The position numbers and the translations under genes were made by a program. Positions 23,801 through 32,934 of a stretch of DNA of 64,000 bases are shown here, one piece after another. Under the pieces are notes generated by a model. The model worked only from the letters and a program-made list of their open reading frames with translations. It was not told the DNA's origin and ran no database searches. This stretch comes from Pochonia chlamydosporia 170 (lineage: Eukaryota; Ascomycota; Sordariomycetes; Hypocreales; Clavicipitaceae): positions 1,364,001 through 1,428,000 of the forward strand of contig NC_035791.1 in the NCBI RefSeq assembly GCF_001653235.2, in the 5' to 3' direction. The stretch's first letter is position 1. Each line of letters starts with the position of its first letter.

Positions 23801-24575
23801 GAGCATACTTTGCAGATAATCAACAATTGAAAAAGCAAAATTGTAATATAGTACAATGATTCAAAAAGGTGCCTCATCTTCTGTTTTCTTGCTCCTCGGC
23901 GGCGTGAGCTCTCTTCCTGCGGCAACGCTAGTGAGGCATCTGGTGAAGAAGCAAAATGTCCATCTCCGAAAGGCAGACCTAGATGCTGATTGGGAATGGG
24001 TCCGTCTGTTTGGCTCTGCGGCACCGGCAATTCGCTCGTCTAGACAGATTCGGAGCCCTCGACTATTGCATACGATCCCGCCCTTTTAAACAGACTGGTT
24101 GGGCAAGGTAGAAAGACCGGGTTAGGAGGATGGAGCAATGGAAGGACTTTGTAAGTAATTGAATTGTTCCATGTCCGTTTCTGATGTCAGTGATTGATTT
24201 GTGTGTTTTGACGAACACTTGGATCTTGGCTTGCATAATGTCGACGTGTTGAATGACAGACGGAGACAACTAACTTGGGACACTAGGCCAGCATACGTTA
24301 TGGACCGGACCTATTCAAAAAGTGTTCCATAATGGCCCCGATGCTCCGTATCCGTGCCAGGCTCCACGGACAGGAGCAGATTCAACCCGGTGCTGGGATT
24401 GTCGCCGACTCCAACGACCCACGGAGTCGTGAACGGAGCCGGGCGAACTGATGGAACCGCCAGAATCATGCCGCGCATCAAACATTTATAGGCGCTGCCT
24501 ACACCTCACAGCCATTCCATCCTTTGGAATGAAGACTTTCGCGATCAATAATTTTTGACCGATCGATTCCTCACC
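20876..24575. other. Gene-poor 3.7-kb interval
   Basis: The left end should be the phosphodiesterase promoter and the right end the hydroxylase promoter. Between them are a short CCAGTG/CCAGTA repeat near 21994-22020 and a stretch at about 22680-23050 rich in CTTAG/CTAAG words and low in coding signal, possibly a decayed mobile element. A 77-codon frame at 23856-24089 (plus) starts with a hydrophobic stretch, but I cannot support it as a gene. No RNA gene was recognised. Confidence 0.35.
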
Positions 24576-25625
24576 ATGGAAGTTAAACGCAATCCCAAAG
24601 ACTCCATGAAGTCTACATGGCGCCTTTCGCCTCGCTCCGAATGGAGCATTTGGCACCGCGCCATCGACCGGCTTGACGTTCACCACGTCTTCCTCGACAA
24701 ACCAGTACCGGTGCACGCCAAAGAAGACCCCGTACCCTACCTACCAGACTGGCAAATGCAGAGATGGATAATATTCCACGCCATTATTCCACTAGCTATC
24801 CACTACGCCTTTGTGCACTTCACAGGCCGTAATCTCAGTGTAATTGGGGCATTCGCCTTATACCACATCTTCCTCACATACAACAGCGTCAGAGAGATAC
24901 AAATCCTCCGTCGTCTAGGCCATATATACGGCTTCCTCGACGGGGATAAACACGAAAGGGACGGCGTGCCAGACGTCAACGTCAAAAAAGTATTCATGTC
25001 CCTCCTCTCAGCCAGCAACGTCCGCCCCATGCTCGTCATCATCCTCGCCTACAGGAAGAACCAGCTCCCCTCGTCCATTAACTGGGCTTGGCTCCCCGTT
25101 GAAATCACACTCTATGGACTGGCCGTAGACTTTTGGTTCTACTGGTACCACAGACTGATGCACGACAAGGGCAGCCTGTGGCAGTTTCACCGCACGCACC
25201 ACCTGACGAAACACCCGAACCCACTGCTCTCATTGTATGCAGACGGGGTGCAGGAAATCTTTGACATGATTGTCATTCCACTGCTGGCGTTTTACACCCT
25301 CAAGATGGGGTTCGGGTTGCCCATGGGCTTTTATGAGCTGTGGATGTGTCATCAGTACTTGATATTTGCAGAGGTGCTGGGCCACAGCGGGCTGAGGGTG
25401 TATGCGACGGCTCCGTCGCCATTGAGTTGGTTGTACATCTGGCTTGGGGTGGAGGGCATTATTGAGGATCATGACCTGCATCATCGGAGAGGGTGGAAGA
25501 GCAGTTTCAATTATGGCAAGCATTCGCGGATTTGGGATACGATTTGGGGGACGGTGACGGATCGGATTGAGTGCAAGGAGGAGAATATTGATTATGCGAA
25601 TCGGGCTTCGTTTCCTGCGTGGTAG
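24576..25625 (+). CDS. Fatty acid hydroxylase/sterol desaturase superfamily membrane protein
   Basis: Single exon, 349 aa; the ATG at 24576 follows CACC. Hydrophobic helices lie at about 63-82, 88-102, 150-160, 172-190, 228-248 and 284-292. The iron-binding histidine clusters are HRLMH (192-196), HRTHH (205-209) and HDLHH (299-303), with an extra His in EVLGHSG (270). This pattern (HX3H, HX2HH, HX2HH) defines the non-haem di-iron oxygenases that include sterol C4-methyl oxidase, C-5 desaturase and fatty acid hydroxylases, usually in the endoplasmic reticulum. The central WYHRLMHDKG...WQFHRTHHLTKHPNP block is typical. The exact substrate is open: it is neither an obvious Erg25 nor an Erg3. No ergosterol gene lies nearby. 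The first 50 residues are hydrophilic and cytosolic. Confidence 0.88.
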   Translation: MEVKRNPKDSMKSTWRLSPRSEWSIWHRAIDRLDVHHVFLDKPVPVHAKEDPVPYLPDWQMQRWIIFHAIIPLAIHYAFVHFTGRNLSVIGAFALYHIFLTYNSVREIQILRRLGHIYGFLDGDKHERDGVPDVNVKKVFMSLLSASNVRPMLVIILAYRKNQLPSSINWAWLPVEITLYGLAVDFWFYWYHRLMHDKGSLWQFHRTHHLTKHPNPLLSLYADGVQEIFDMIVIPLLAFYTLKMGFGLPMGFYELWMCHQYLIFAEVLGHSGLRVYATAPSPLSWLYIWLGVEGIIEDHDLHHRRGWKSSFNYGKHSRIWDTIWGTVTDRIECKEENIDYANRASFPAW

Positions 25626-26200
25626 GAGGTATGTCACGACAATGCTTGTATTGTAGGCTAGATTGATGAAAAAGACTTTATGAATGGTTAGCGGTTTCTA
25701 AATTGACATATAGTTTGAACAACTTGGTGCGAACCTCTGACGGGGTCACAAATCATTTCTCCTTGGCCAGGCTGCAGCCAGACTGGCACTGACCGATCGA
25801 AGTCATTCATCGACTGATCATTTGCCTTATTAGTCACCGGAAGCTTCTCACCAGGTCGGTACCATGAAACTTTGGGGCCTGAAAGTCGGTGCTTGAAATG
25901 AGATAGTCATGGAATCTATGTGAGAAATTGAGAATGAGTGAAGCTTTATGTCCAGCCAATTGACTTTGGCGCCTCATGCGGCGCCCATGTTAGTCATCGG
26001 GAAGCCGCAACTCTGCCGCGTGCCTGCTTGCGTGCATGCCACTCATGCTCATGCGTCACTCGGCCTTTTGTGACTCGACCCACATCGCATGCAGCTTAGA
26101 AAAAAAGCTGATCGACTTCGGCCACACCAGACTCCTCCATCCAAACAGGTGGCGGCGTGGGTGTTCCATTCCTTTATATTTTCATCATCTGCCGTTGCTG
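25626..26200. promoter_or_regulatory. Spacer upstream of tRNase Z gene
   Basis: This holds the 3' end of the hydroxylase transcript and the promoter of the tRNase Z gene. An in-frame ATG at 26036 would extend the next protein by 55 residues, but the added sequence (MPLMLMRHSAFCDSTH...) lacks the look of conserved protein. No separate gene seen. Confidence 0.4.
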
Positions 26201-28984
26201 ATGGAATCATGCGGCACAAGGGGTCTGCAAATTAACCGTCTGCTCTCGGCGTCACTCATTAGCCGGCGACAAATTGCCCTCCCTAATCACAGCTTCCTTT
26301 TCTCAGTCCTTGCGACCAAGACGCCAACTTATACACCAGCGCTGTCCTCGGTGCGAACCTACAGACGACTGATCCGACCTAGATTCAAACACGGAGATAG
26401 CTCCATCATGACGACCACCGTTGAGCTTGCGACTGTTCCGTCGGCCGATACGCCAGGCACATGCATCTACCTACACCATGACCGAAGGACGTACATCTTG
26501 GGCCAGGTGGCGGAGGGTACGCAGCGAGCATTTGGTAGCCGAAAGATACACCTGGGAGGGACCGAGCACGTCTTTCTCAGTGGGAGTGTTGGATGGGATC
26601 AAATGGGCGGCCTGTTGGGTTACCTGCTCAGCGTTGGCGGCGCAATTGAGGCAGCCAAGGAGGCGACAATCACAGAGAATGTGAAGAGGAAAGAAAAAGG
26701 GCAGAAGCCGCTGAATCAAGCGGTTCATGAAGGCATCAGTGTACATGGCGGAGACAACCTCTGTCATATACTAGCTTCTTGCCGACCAGTCATCTTCCGA
26801 CAACCTATCAAGGTGCGACCCATTGAGTCCAGAGACGATCCTAGAAGTGCCGACCCTGCCAGAATAGAGCCAGACTGGACGGATGATGCTGTTCGGGTGT
26901 GGAAAGTGCCCGTCAGAAGAGCTCGTTCGATTAGTCCACCGAAGCGGCGCCACGAGGAAATGTCAAACAGACATGAACAGACACAGACACAGACAGAAGA
27001 CGGATCTCCGAAAGGACGATCTCCCATTTCAGACCCTGAAGTTGCTGCCAGGATTGTGGAACGAGTCATGTTTAGTGGCAGCCTCATCAATGGATCAGTC
27101 TTGCCACGCCGCTGGATTCGCGATCTCAAGCCGACTGATAAAGCCGTCATTGTCGACGGCAGTACCATGAAACCTTACAAGGGACCATTTGCGTCTGATG
27201 GTGCTGAGCTCTCAAATCCTTATGAAAAGGCATGGGTGTTTCTAGAACCTGGTGACAGCATTGGGAATGAAAATGATGAAAGCGGCCTTGCCGTCAATCA
27301 TATCCCTCTTCCAAAAACTGCCTACGGCGACACATCAATGTCTTACATTATCAAGTGTCACGATCGAAGAGGCAAATTCAACGCAGCCGCGGCAAAAGAA
27401 TATGGCGTCAACGTCAAAGATTTCAAGCTGCTTACCAGCGGGCAGTCGGTGGAAGGAAAAGACGGCAAGGTAGTCACACCTGAGATGGTCCTTGGCGAGC
27501 CTCAGCCTGGCAAGGGCATAGTGGTTGCAGACATTGCCACGCCCGATTTTCTCGACTCATTCATGGCACGACCAGAGTGGGAGTCTCCAGAACTGATGAA
27601 GCATGTTTGTGCAATGTACTGGATACTTGGTGAAGGCATGGCTTCTGATGCCCAGATCCAACAGTTCACAGAGAAGCACTCCCACATTAAGCACATTTTC
27701 TGTGCCAAAGACACATGTCCTGACATGATTACTCACCCTGGTGCCGCGGAAATTCAAACCAAACTACGGCAGATCGATCCCGAGCGATTCCCCTTGCCTC
27801 AATTCGACAACACCGTCAGGTTTCCCACGCCACGCGCCGACTCTCCCGTCGAGTTGGGACGCGCTGGCACAAGTTTCCAGCTAATGCCTCGGGTTGCCTT
27901 TGATGACGAGTCAATGGCTCAATTTCCGGATTTGCTGGCTGCCGCAAAATCGGTAGACAAAGACCTGATTTCTTTGGCTGATGAAGCCAAAGCAGAGGCT
28001 ACAAATGCCGATTTCCTCGCTCGAGTTGAACAAAGCGAAACAGACATTCCCAATAGGGATGCCGAGATTATTCCCCTGGGAACAGGTTCATCCATGCCGA
28101 GCAAGCATCGAAACGTCTCGGCAACACTCATCCGAGTCCCCGGAATAGGGAACTACCTCCTTGACTGTGGTGAGGGCACACTCGGCCAAATACGCCGCGC
28201 CTTTACCGCCTGGGAAACTGCCGACATCCTTCGCAATCTCAAATGCATCGTTATCAGTCACGCCCATGCTGACCACCACCTGGGTACCGCATCCCTCATC
28301 AAAGCTTGGTATGAACAATCGCTTCGCGACGGCACCCAGGACACCCTCGCTATATCCTGCATCGGCCGCTACCGAATGATGCTCGAGGAACTCTCGCAAG
28401 TCGAAGATCTCGGCTTCCACCGCCTTCGATTCCCTAGCTGTCCCTCCCCGGATGAGCAAGACCGCGACATGACCACTGCAGAGGACCTTGGCGAAGAAAA
28501 CTTTGGTCTCCGGTCTATCAAACGTATCCCCGTCCCGCACTGCTGGCGCTCATACGGCACACAGCTCGAACTGACGTCTGGCTTGCGAATTGCCTACTCT
28601 GGCGACTGTCGACCATCGAGCGCGTTTGCCCAGGGATGCAAGGGAGCACACCTGCTCATTCACGAGTGTACCTTTGGTGACGATAAGCAGGACCATGCAA
28701 AGGCCAAGAAGCACTCTACAATGGGAGAGGCGCTTGGCGTGGCGAGAGAGATGGAAGCGAGGAGAACGCTGTTGACGCATTTTTCTCAGCGCTATGCAAA
28801 GTCAGATTCGCTGAGGGCGAAGGCAGTGGAAGGCGAGGAGCAGGATGTGTTGCTGGCGTTTGATCTGATGAGGGTTAAGCTGGGGGACTTTCAGAAGGCG
28901 GCTTGTTATCTTCCTGCTGTGGGGAAGTTGATGGAGAGCTTGGATAAGAAGGGGTTGGATAGACTTGAAGATACCACTCAATAG
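26201..28984 (+). CDS. trz1: Long-form tRNase Z (tRNA 3' processing endonuclease, ELAC2/Trz1)
   Basis: Single exon, 927 aa from the ATG at 26201; an in-frame ATG at 26408 gives 858 aa. The enzyme removes 3' trailers from pre-tRNAs. It has the two halves of the long form: an N-terminal degenerate metallo-beta-lactamase half (about 70-560; GGTEHVFLSGSVGWDQMGGLLG) and a C-terminal catalytic half (about 620-900). Catalytic motifs are LGTGSSMPSK, SHAHADHHLGT (H687, H689, D691, H692), the HEAT-type HECTF (H821), KKHSTMGEA (H838) and LTHFSQRY (H860). Between the two ATGs lie 69 residues rich in Arg, Ser and Thr with few acids (RTYRRLIRPRFKHG), like a mitochondrial presequence. Two start sites could make mitochondrial and nuclear forms, as known for this enzyme elsewhere. 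The stop codon lies inside a tandem repeat (28961-29098). Confidence 0.94.
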   Translation: MESCGTRGLQINRLLSASLISRRQIALPNHSFLFSVLATKTPTYTPALSSVRTYRRLIRPRFKHGDSSIMTTTVELATVPSADTPGTCIYLHHDRRTYILGQVAEGTQRAFGSRKIHLGGTEHVFLSGSVGWDQMGGLLGYLLSVGGAIEAAKEATITENVKRKEKGQKPLNQAVHEGISVHGGDNLCHILASCRPVIFRQPIKVRPIESRDDPRSADPARIEPDWTDDAVRVWKVPVRRARSISPPKRRHEEMSNRHEQTQTQTEDGSPKGRSPISDPEVAARIVERVMFSGSLINGSVLPRRWIRDLKPTDKAVIVDGSTMKPYKGPFASDGAELSNPYEKAWVFLEPGDSIGNENDESGLAVNHIPLPKTAYGDTSMSYIIKCHDRRGKFNAAAAKEYGVNVKDFKLLTSGQSVEGKDGKVVTPEMVLGEPQPGKGIVVADIATPDFLDSFMARPEWESPELMKHVCAMYWILGEGMASDAQIQQFTEKHSHIKHIFCAKDTCPDMITHPGAAEIQTKLRQIDPERFPLPQFDNTVRFPTPRADSPVELGRAGTSFQLMPRVAFDDESMAQFPDLLAAAKSVDKDLISLADEAKAEATNADFLARVEQSETDIPNRDAEIIPLGTGSSMPSKHRNVSATLIRVPGIGNYLLDCGEGTLGQIRRAFTAWETADILRNLKCIVISHAHADHHLGTASLIKAWYEQSLRDGTQDTLAISCIGRYRMMLEELSQVEDLGFHRLRFPSCPSPDEQDRDMTTAEDLGEENFGLRSIKRIPVPHCWRSYGTQLELTSGLRIAYSGDCRPSSAFAQGCKGAHLLIHECTFGDDKQDHAKAKKHSTMGEALGVAREMEARRTLLTHFSQRYAKSDSLRAKAVEGEEQDVLLAFDLMRVKLGDFQKAACYLPAVGKLMESLDKKGLDRLEDTTQ

Positions 28985-29098
28985 ATAGGACAGCTACTTA
29001 CGGATCATGCAGCATGTTGAGGTTTTAGACTTGAATATACCACTCAATATAGGAAAGCTTGATTCCACTTTACGGATCATATAGTATGTTGCCGACCT
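28961..29098 (+). repeat. Imperfect tandem repeat (66 + 72 bp) spanning a stop codon
   Basis: Copy 1 (28961-29026) and copy 2 (29027-29098) share AGACTTGAA, ATACCACTCAATA, TACGGATCAT and ATGTTG blocks in the same order, and a third AGACTTG starts at 29099. Copy 1 encodes the last residues of tRNase Z (RLEDTTQ) and its stop codon. Copy 2 is 3' untranslated. Confidence 0.8.
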
Positions 29099-29775
29099 AG
29101 ACTTGCGCAGTTGTGTTGAGATGCCATCGAGCGAGTTTTGGACATATCGCGGATAGTTTTAGCGTTGTACTATACTTGTGACAGACATGGTTACTCGTTG
29201 CCCCGTAATTACATGCTATTGAGTACAGAGAGATTGCATGTTTCAGCTACAAGGTAGTTACCACGGATCTGGAGGCGTCATGTGAGCATGCAGTCAAGTT
29301 TCAATACCAAACATCTCCGTAGAATGTGAAGAGTTGAGTCGAGCTAGACAAACAGCAACTGTATTTACACTGTTCAACAGACATACATCCAGCATAATAA
29401 GCATCAGCACAACTATTCGTACCCTCTTCACAGCATTTACCCAAAAACACCTTATCAATCGCTGCCACATCAATGCCTTGAGTCGTGAACCCCACGAACA
29501 ATAAGAAGGCCATCCAATCACCGACATCGGCCCCTCTGACCATCCTTTGTTCACTGCCCTCTCAAAAGCCGCCAATTCACAATCCGCCCCACCAAAAAGT
29601 CCAGTCTCACGATTCACCGCCCAGCCAAGCCTTTGGAAACCGCACGAACCCTTCAAGCCGCCAAATGCCGAACCTCGTCACAATCAACACACTCTAGGCG
29701 CAGCTTTCTTTGTCAATTAACAAACCCGGACCACAGACGACGGAACAGAGCGGCGACGAGCTCGGAATTGTCAAC
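28985..29775. other. Spacer between tRNase Z and sideroflexin
   Basis: It contains the second copy of the tandem repeat and a small minus-strand Cys-rich frame (29301-29513). The last 80 bp before 29776 are the presumed sideroflexin leader. Confidence 0.4.
29301..29513 (-). CDS. Candidate small cysteine-rich secreted protein (uncertain)
   Basis: The 70-codon frame begins MAFLLFVGFTTQGIDVAA, a short hydrophobic start that could be a signal peptide. It continues with seven Cys in the pattern CC-x6-C-x7-C-x5-C-x3-CC (KCCEEG to YSCC) and ends FYGDVWY. Small size plus paired cysteines fits fungal secreted effector-like or antimicrobial-like proteins, but the family is not recognised and the hydrophobic core is only about 8 residues. 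The frame is open 10 codons further upstream. A second long minus frame overlaps it, so this could be chance. Confidence 0.25.
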   Translation of the reverse strand: MAFLLFVGFTTQGIDVAAIDKVFLGKCCEEGTNSCADAYYAGCMSVEQCKYSCCLSSSTQLFTFYGDVWY

Positions 29776-30975
29776 ATGTCGGCGTCGTTACCTGGGAATA
29801 GGGACCTTCCGGTTTCGCAGTATGATCTGGGGACGTATCTGGGGAGGGTGAAGCATGCGGTTGGGTTGACGGATCCGAGGTACGATGTATTCTGGACAGT
29901 TTCCGGGTCAAACTTCAAGATGAGGGCTTGACTCCTGTCAATTGAAAAGATGACTGACCTGTCGCAGCACCCTCCTCGCCGGGACGAGCGGTCTCGAAAG
30001 CGCAAAGCGCCTCGTCACGGAATACAAGACCGGAAAGATAGCACACATGACGCCCGAGCTATGGCATGCGAAAAAAGTAGTCGACTCGACTCTCCATCCC
30101 GGTACGACTCACTACACCCCGATACCAAAACGCAAAAACTAACCTGCATAGACACCGGCGAGCCCGTGTTCCTCCCCTTCCGCATGTCCTCCTTCGTCAT
30201 AACCAACCTCATCGTCACGGCTGGCATGCTGCAGCCCGGCCTCCAAACACCCGGCATAATCGCATGGCAAATCGCCAACCAATCCCTCAACGTGGCCATC
30301 AACTCCGCCAACGCGAACAAATCGTCCCCCATGTCGACCGCCACGCTCGCAAAGTCCTACGCCGTCGCCGTGTCGGCATCCTGCTCCGTAGCACTGGGCC
30401 TCAACTCGCTGGTGCCCCGACTGCGCGTCACGCCCGCGACACGCAACATCCTCAGCCGGCTGGTGCCCTTTGCGGCGGTCGCGACGGCCGGCGCTCTAAA
30501 TGCGTATCTTATGCGTCGGGGAGAAATCACCACTGGCATTGATGTGCGGCCCGTGCTGTCAGAGGATCAGAAGAGGAAATTGCAGGAGGAGGGGAAATCT
30601 GAGCGCGATGTGCCTAGCTTGGGACGGTCGCAAAAAGCTGCCAAGCTGGCTGTGTATGAGACTGCGGCTAGTAGGGTGTTCAACAGCTCGCCTATTATGA
30701 TTATCCCGCCGATGGTGCTGTACCACATGCAGACCAAGCAGGCTTGGTATAGGAACATGATGGAGGGTGCGTATATCAAGTCGCGGCCGAGACTGGCGGC
30801 CGGTATTCCGATTGGCTTGAATTTGGTGCTTATTGCGGCTACGTCGTTTGCGGTGCTGCCGTTGGCGCTGGCTGTGTTCCCGCAGCAGCAGGAGATTGCG
30901 GCGGAGAGCTTGGAGGAGGAGTTTAGGGGGAAGGGCGGGTATAACGGCAAGGTGTGGTTTAATAGGGGTTTGTAG
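29776..30975 (+). CDS. fsf1: Sideroflexin, mitochondrial inner-membrane amino acid (serine) carrier
   Basis: Three exons, 29776-29879, 29968-30101 and 30152-30975, with both introns beginning GTACGA. The joins restore DPSTLLAGTSG and LHPDTGEPVFLPFRMS, two hallmarks of sideroflexins. The protein is 353 aa, a usual length for the family. It shows five hydrophobic segments (about 107-125, 135-150, 175-190, 270-285, 310-330), the NQSLNVAINSANAN block, and SSPIMIIPPMVLYH in the C-terminal half. Human SFXN1 imports serine into mitochondria for one-carbon metabolism, and yeast Fsf1 is the fungal homologue. Transport of serine by this protein is inferred from the family. The 5' exon (MSASLPGNRDLPVSQYDLGTYLGRVKHAVGLTDP) fits the conserved N-terminus facing the intermembrane side. 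Confidence 0.95.
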
Positions 30976-31308
30976 GTGGTGGATAGAGGAGATGAGGCAA
31001 TTCAGGGTGATGGATGGCGTTGGACAGAGCGGTCGTTTGGCGCAGATTTTGGGGCGCGGACAAATACTATAGATTAGATTTGCATGTCGTTGTAGAATAC
31101 AAGAAAACTTGGCAATCACGAGCATCAAAGCTAGCCAACTTCCGCAATCACCAGGGATAAACAGACAAACCATCTATCAAATGCTACTTAGAGAAGTAAG
31201 TTGCCTTTGTATCAGCTAAGTAAGGCGCTACTTATCAGTGCTTGAAGCTGTTAAACTGTCCATCAGCTCACCCAACATCTAACATCACCACAAATCACAA
31301 CTCCAACG
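30976..31308. terminator. Convergent 3' spacer
   Basis: 333 bp between the stop codons of sideroflexin and the beta-lactamase-like gene. It must hold both 3' ends. No gene or strong repeat seen. Confidence 0.4.
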
Positions 31309-32934
31309 CTACCTCACCGCAACAGCAGCATCCTCTAAACCCCCAACCTTCAAAAACACATCAGACCTCAAACCATCAGCAGCCCACGTAAAAGAAACGA
31401 CCCTCCCCCCATCCACACGAAACCTAAATAGATAACACCCCATCTCAACAGAATTATACCTCCCCCTCCTCTTGGACTCATCATGCCCCAAAACCCACTC
31501 AAACACACCCTCACACAGATATCTCAACTCATATTCTTGACTATCACGTCCCTGAAACCGAAGTGCCAATTTATTCCGCGAGTCACACACCGCCAAATCA
31601 ACCACAAATAGCTGCGACGAGTGCACATATCTCCCTGCAAAAGTATCTAACCTTGGCGTCTTGCCATCCCGCATGTTTTCTATCTCAGTGGCCATGTTTT
31701 CAAAGAGACTGATATACCGCTTACTAGCTTCCATTGCTAGTTTGACGTAATCATTCGAGTCTATATCGAAGAGTGCTTGTGTAAAAGTTCGAGATATCCA
31801 GTCCGCTGCGTCGCTAAGGGCGATGGAATTAGTGAGCACGATGACAGCGGATTCCGTTGCCGGAAAGAGTGCCATGTGCGAATAATATCCCACTGTGCTT
31901 CCCTGATGGTAAATCATTTGCATGGGGTGATGCTCATCTCCAAGGAGCGGTTGCTCTGAAAGCGTCCAGACATCCATGTTATCCCCAATTAGACCAACTC
32001 GTCCAGGAAGTTGTGTGCGTATCCAACCTAAACCATACGACCGTTCATTCAGCGACGGATTCATAATAGCAGCATGATTGCTCAAAATATACGGCACGTC
32101 CTTCAGCACAGATTCATCCGGACGCGAAATACAATCCAGAATAGCACCCGCCCATGTCGTCAAATCCTTTACGCTGGAGAACAACCCCCCCGACGCTTCG
32201 AAGAACGTATCCCTAAATACCTGCCGTTTCGAAAGATGAAATGCCGTCCCGTCAGCCAACCCAGCATACGGCTCAGCAACACCCTCCAAAGAATCAACAT
32301 CAAACCCCGTAGATGTCATCCCCAAGGGGCTTAGAACAAGCTCCCGCAACGCCTGCGCGAGTCCCTTCCCTGTGACTCTATCAATAACAAGACCTGCAAG
32401 AGCGTATCCCCACACAAAGTACGACCAGCCCCCACGGAAGGGAAATAACTGCGGAAAATGGTTGAAGAGTGTGAATAGAGATTCTTTGGGTAGGAGCATG
32501 TCGCCATCGCCTTGGAACACGAAGCTCATGGCTGCCCCGCCTGCTAGACCACATCTATGAGAGAGGATGTCCGTGACGGTAAGGAGATTTGTGATGATGG
32601 AGTCATCTTGGTTTAACTCGGGGAGGAGGTCCTTGATGGGCGTGTGCCATGTTAGGTGTCCTGCGTGGACGAGCTTGGCTATTGCGGCTGCGATGAAAGC
32701 TTTTGTGAGAGAGCCGATGCCGTAGGCTGTGTTGGAATCGGTTTTGATTTGGTTCTCCAGGTCGCTGTAGCCGTGGTTATATGTGTGGAGGAGTTTCCCT
32801 TTGTGTATGATTGCGATGGAAGCTCCTGGGACGCCGGAGGCTTGGCAGATCTGCGAGACTTGGGTGTTGGCTTTTTGGAGTCGACTTGCGATATCGTTGG
32901 GTTCTGGCTGAGTATCTTGTGCGTTATGATTCAT
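31309..32934 (-). CDS. Class-C beta-lactamase/penicillin-binding-protein-like serine hydrolase
   Basis: Single exon, 541 aa. The N-terminus (MNHNAQDTQPEPND) is hydrophilic, so the protein is probably cytosolic. The active-site SxxK motif is SLTK (S75, K78). The third motif is HQG at 343-345, the HxG form of the KTG box. The second motif, normally Tyr-Ser-Asn (or Tyr-x-Asn), reads YFV at 172-174 in WSYFVWGYALAG: the Tyr base is kept but Ser and Asn are lost. Surrounding blocks are well kept (GIGSLTKAF, DILSHRCGL, ASGGLFSSVKDLTTWA, YGLGW). A lipocalin-like C-terminal domain of about 130 residues follows (from about 405). Family members include esterases, D-aminopeptidases and thioesterase-like enzymes of fungal secondary metabolism. 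The real substrate is not evident and antibiotic hydrolysis should not be assumed. Confidence 0.88.
   Translation of the reverse strand: MNHNAQDTQPEPNDIASRLQKANTQVSQICQASGVPGASIAIIHKGKLLHTYNHGYSDLENQIKTDSNTAYGIGSLTKAFIAAAIAKLVHAGHLTWHTPIKDLLPELNQDDSIITNLLTVTDILSHRCGLAGGAAMSFVFQGDGDMLLPKESLFTLFNHFPQLFPFRGGWSYFVWGYALAGLVIDRVTGKGLAQALRELVLSPLGMTSTGFDVDSLEGVAEPYAGLADGTAFHLSKRQVFRDTFFEASGGLFSSVKDLTTWAGAILDCISRPDESVLKDVPYILSNHAAIMNPSLNERSYGLGWIRTQLPGRVGLIGDNMDVWTLSEQPLLGDEHHPMQMIYHQGSTVGYYSHMALFPATESAVIVLTNSIALSDAADWISRTFTQALFDIDSNDYVKLAMEASKRYISLFENMATEIENMRDGKTPRLDTFAGRYVHSSQLFVVDLAVCDSRNKLALRFQGRDSQEYELRYLCEGVFEWVLGHDESKRRGRYNSVEMGCYLFRFRVDGGRVVSFTWAADGLRSDVFLKVGGLEDAAVAVR

Noticed and set aside
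23659..24089. Overlapping frames on both strands (123 codons minus, 77 codons plus with a hydrophobic start)
   Set aside because: Neither has family features, and a hydrophobic start alone is weak evidence.
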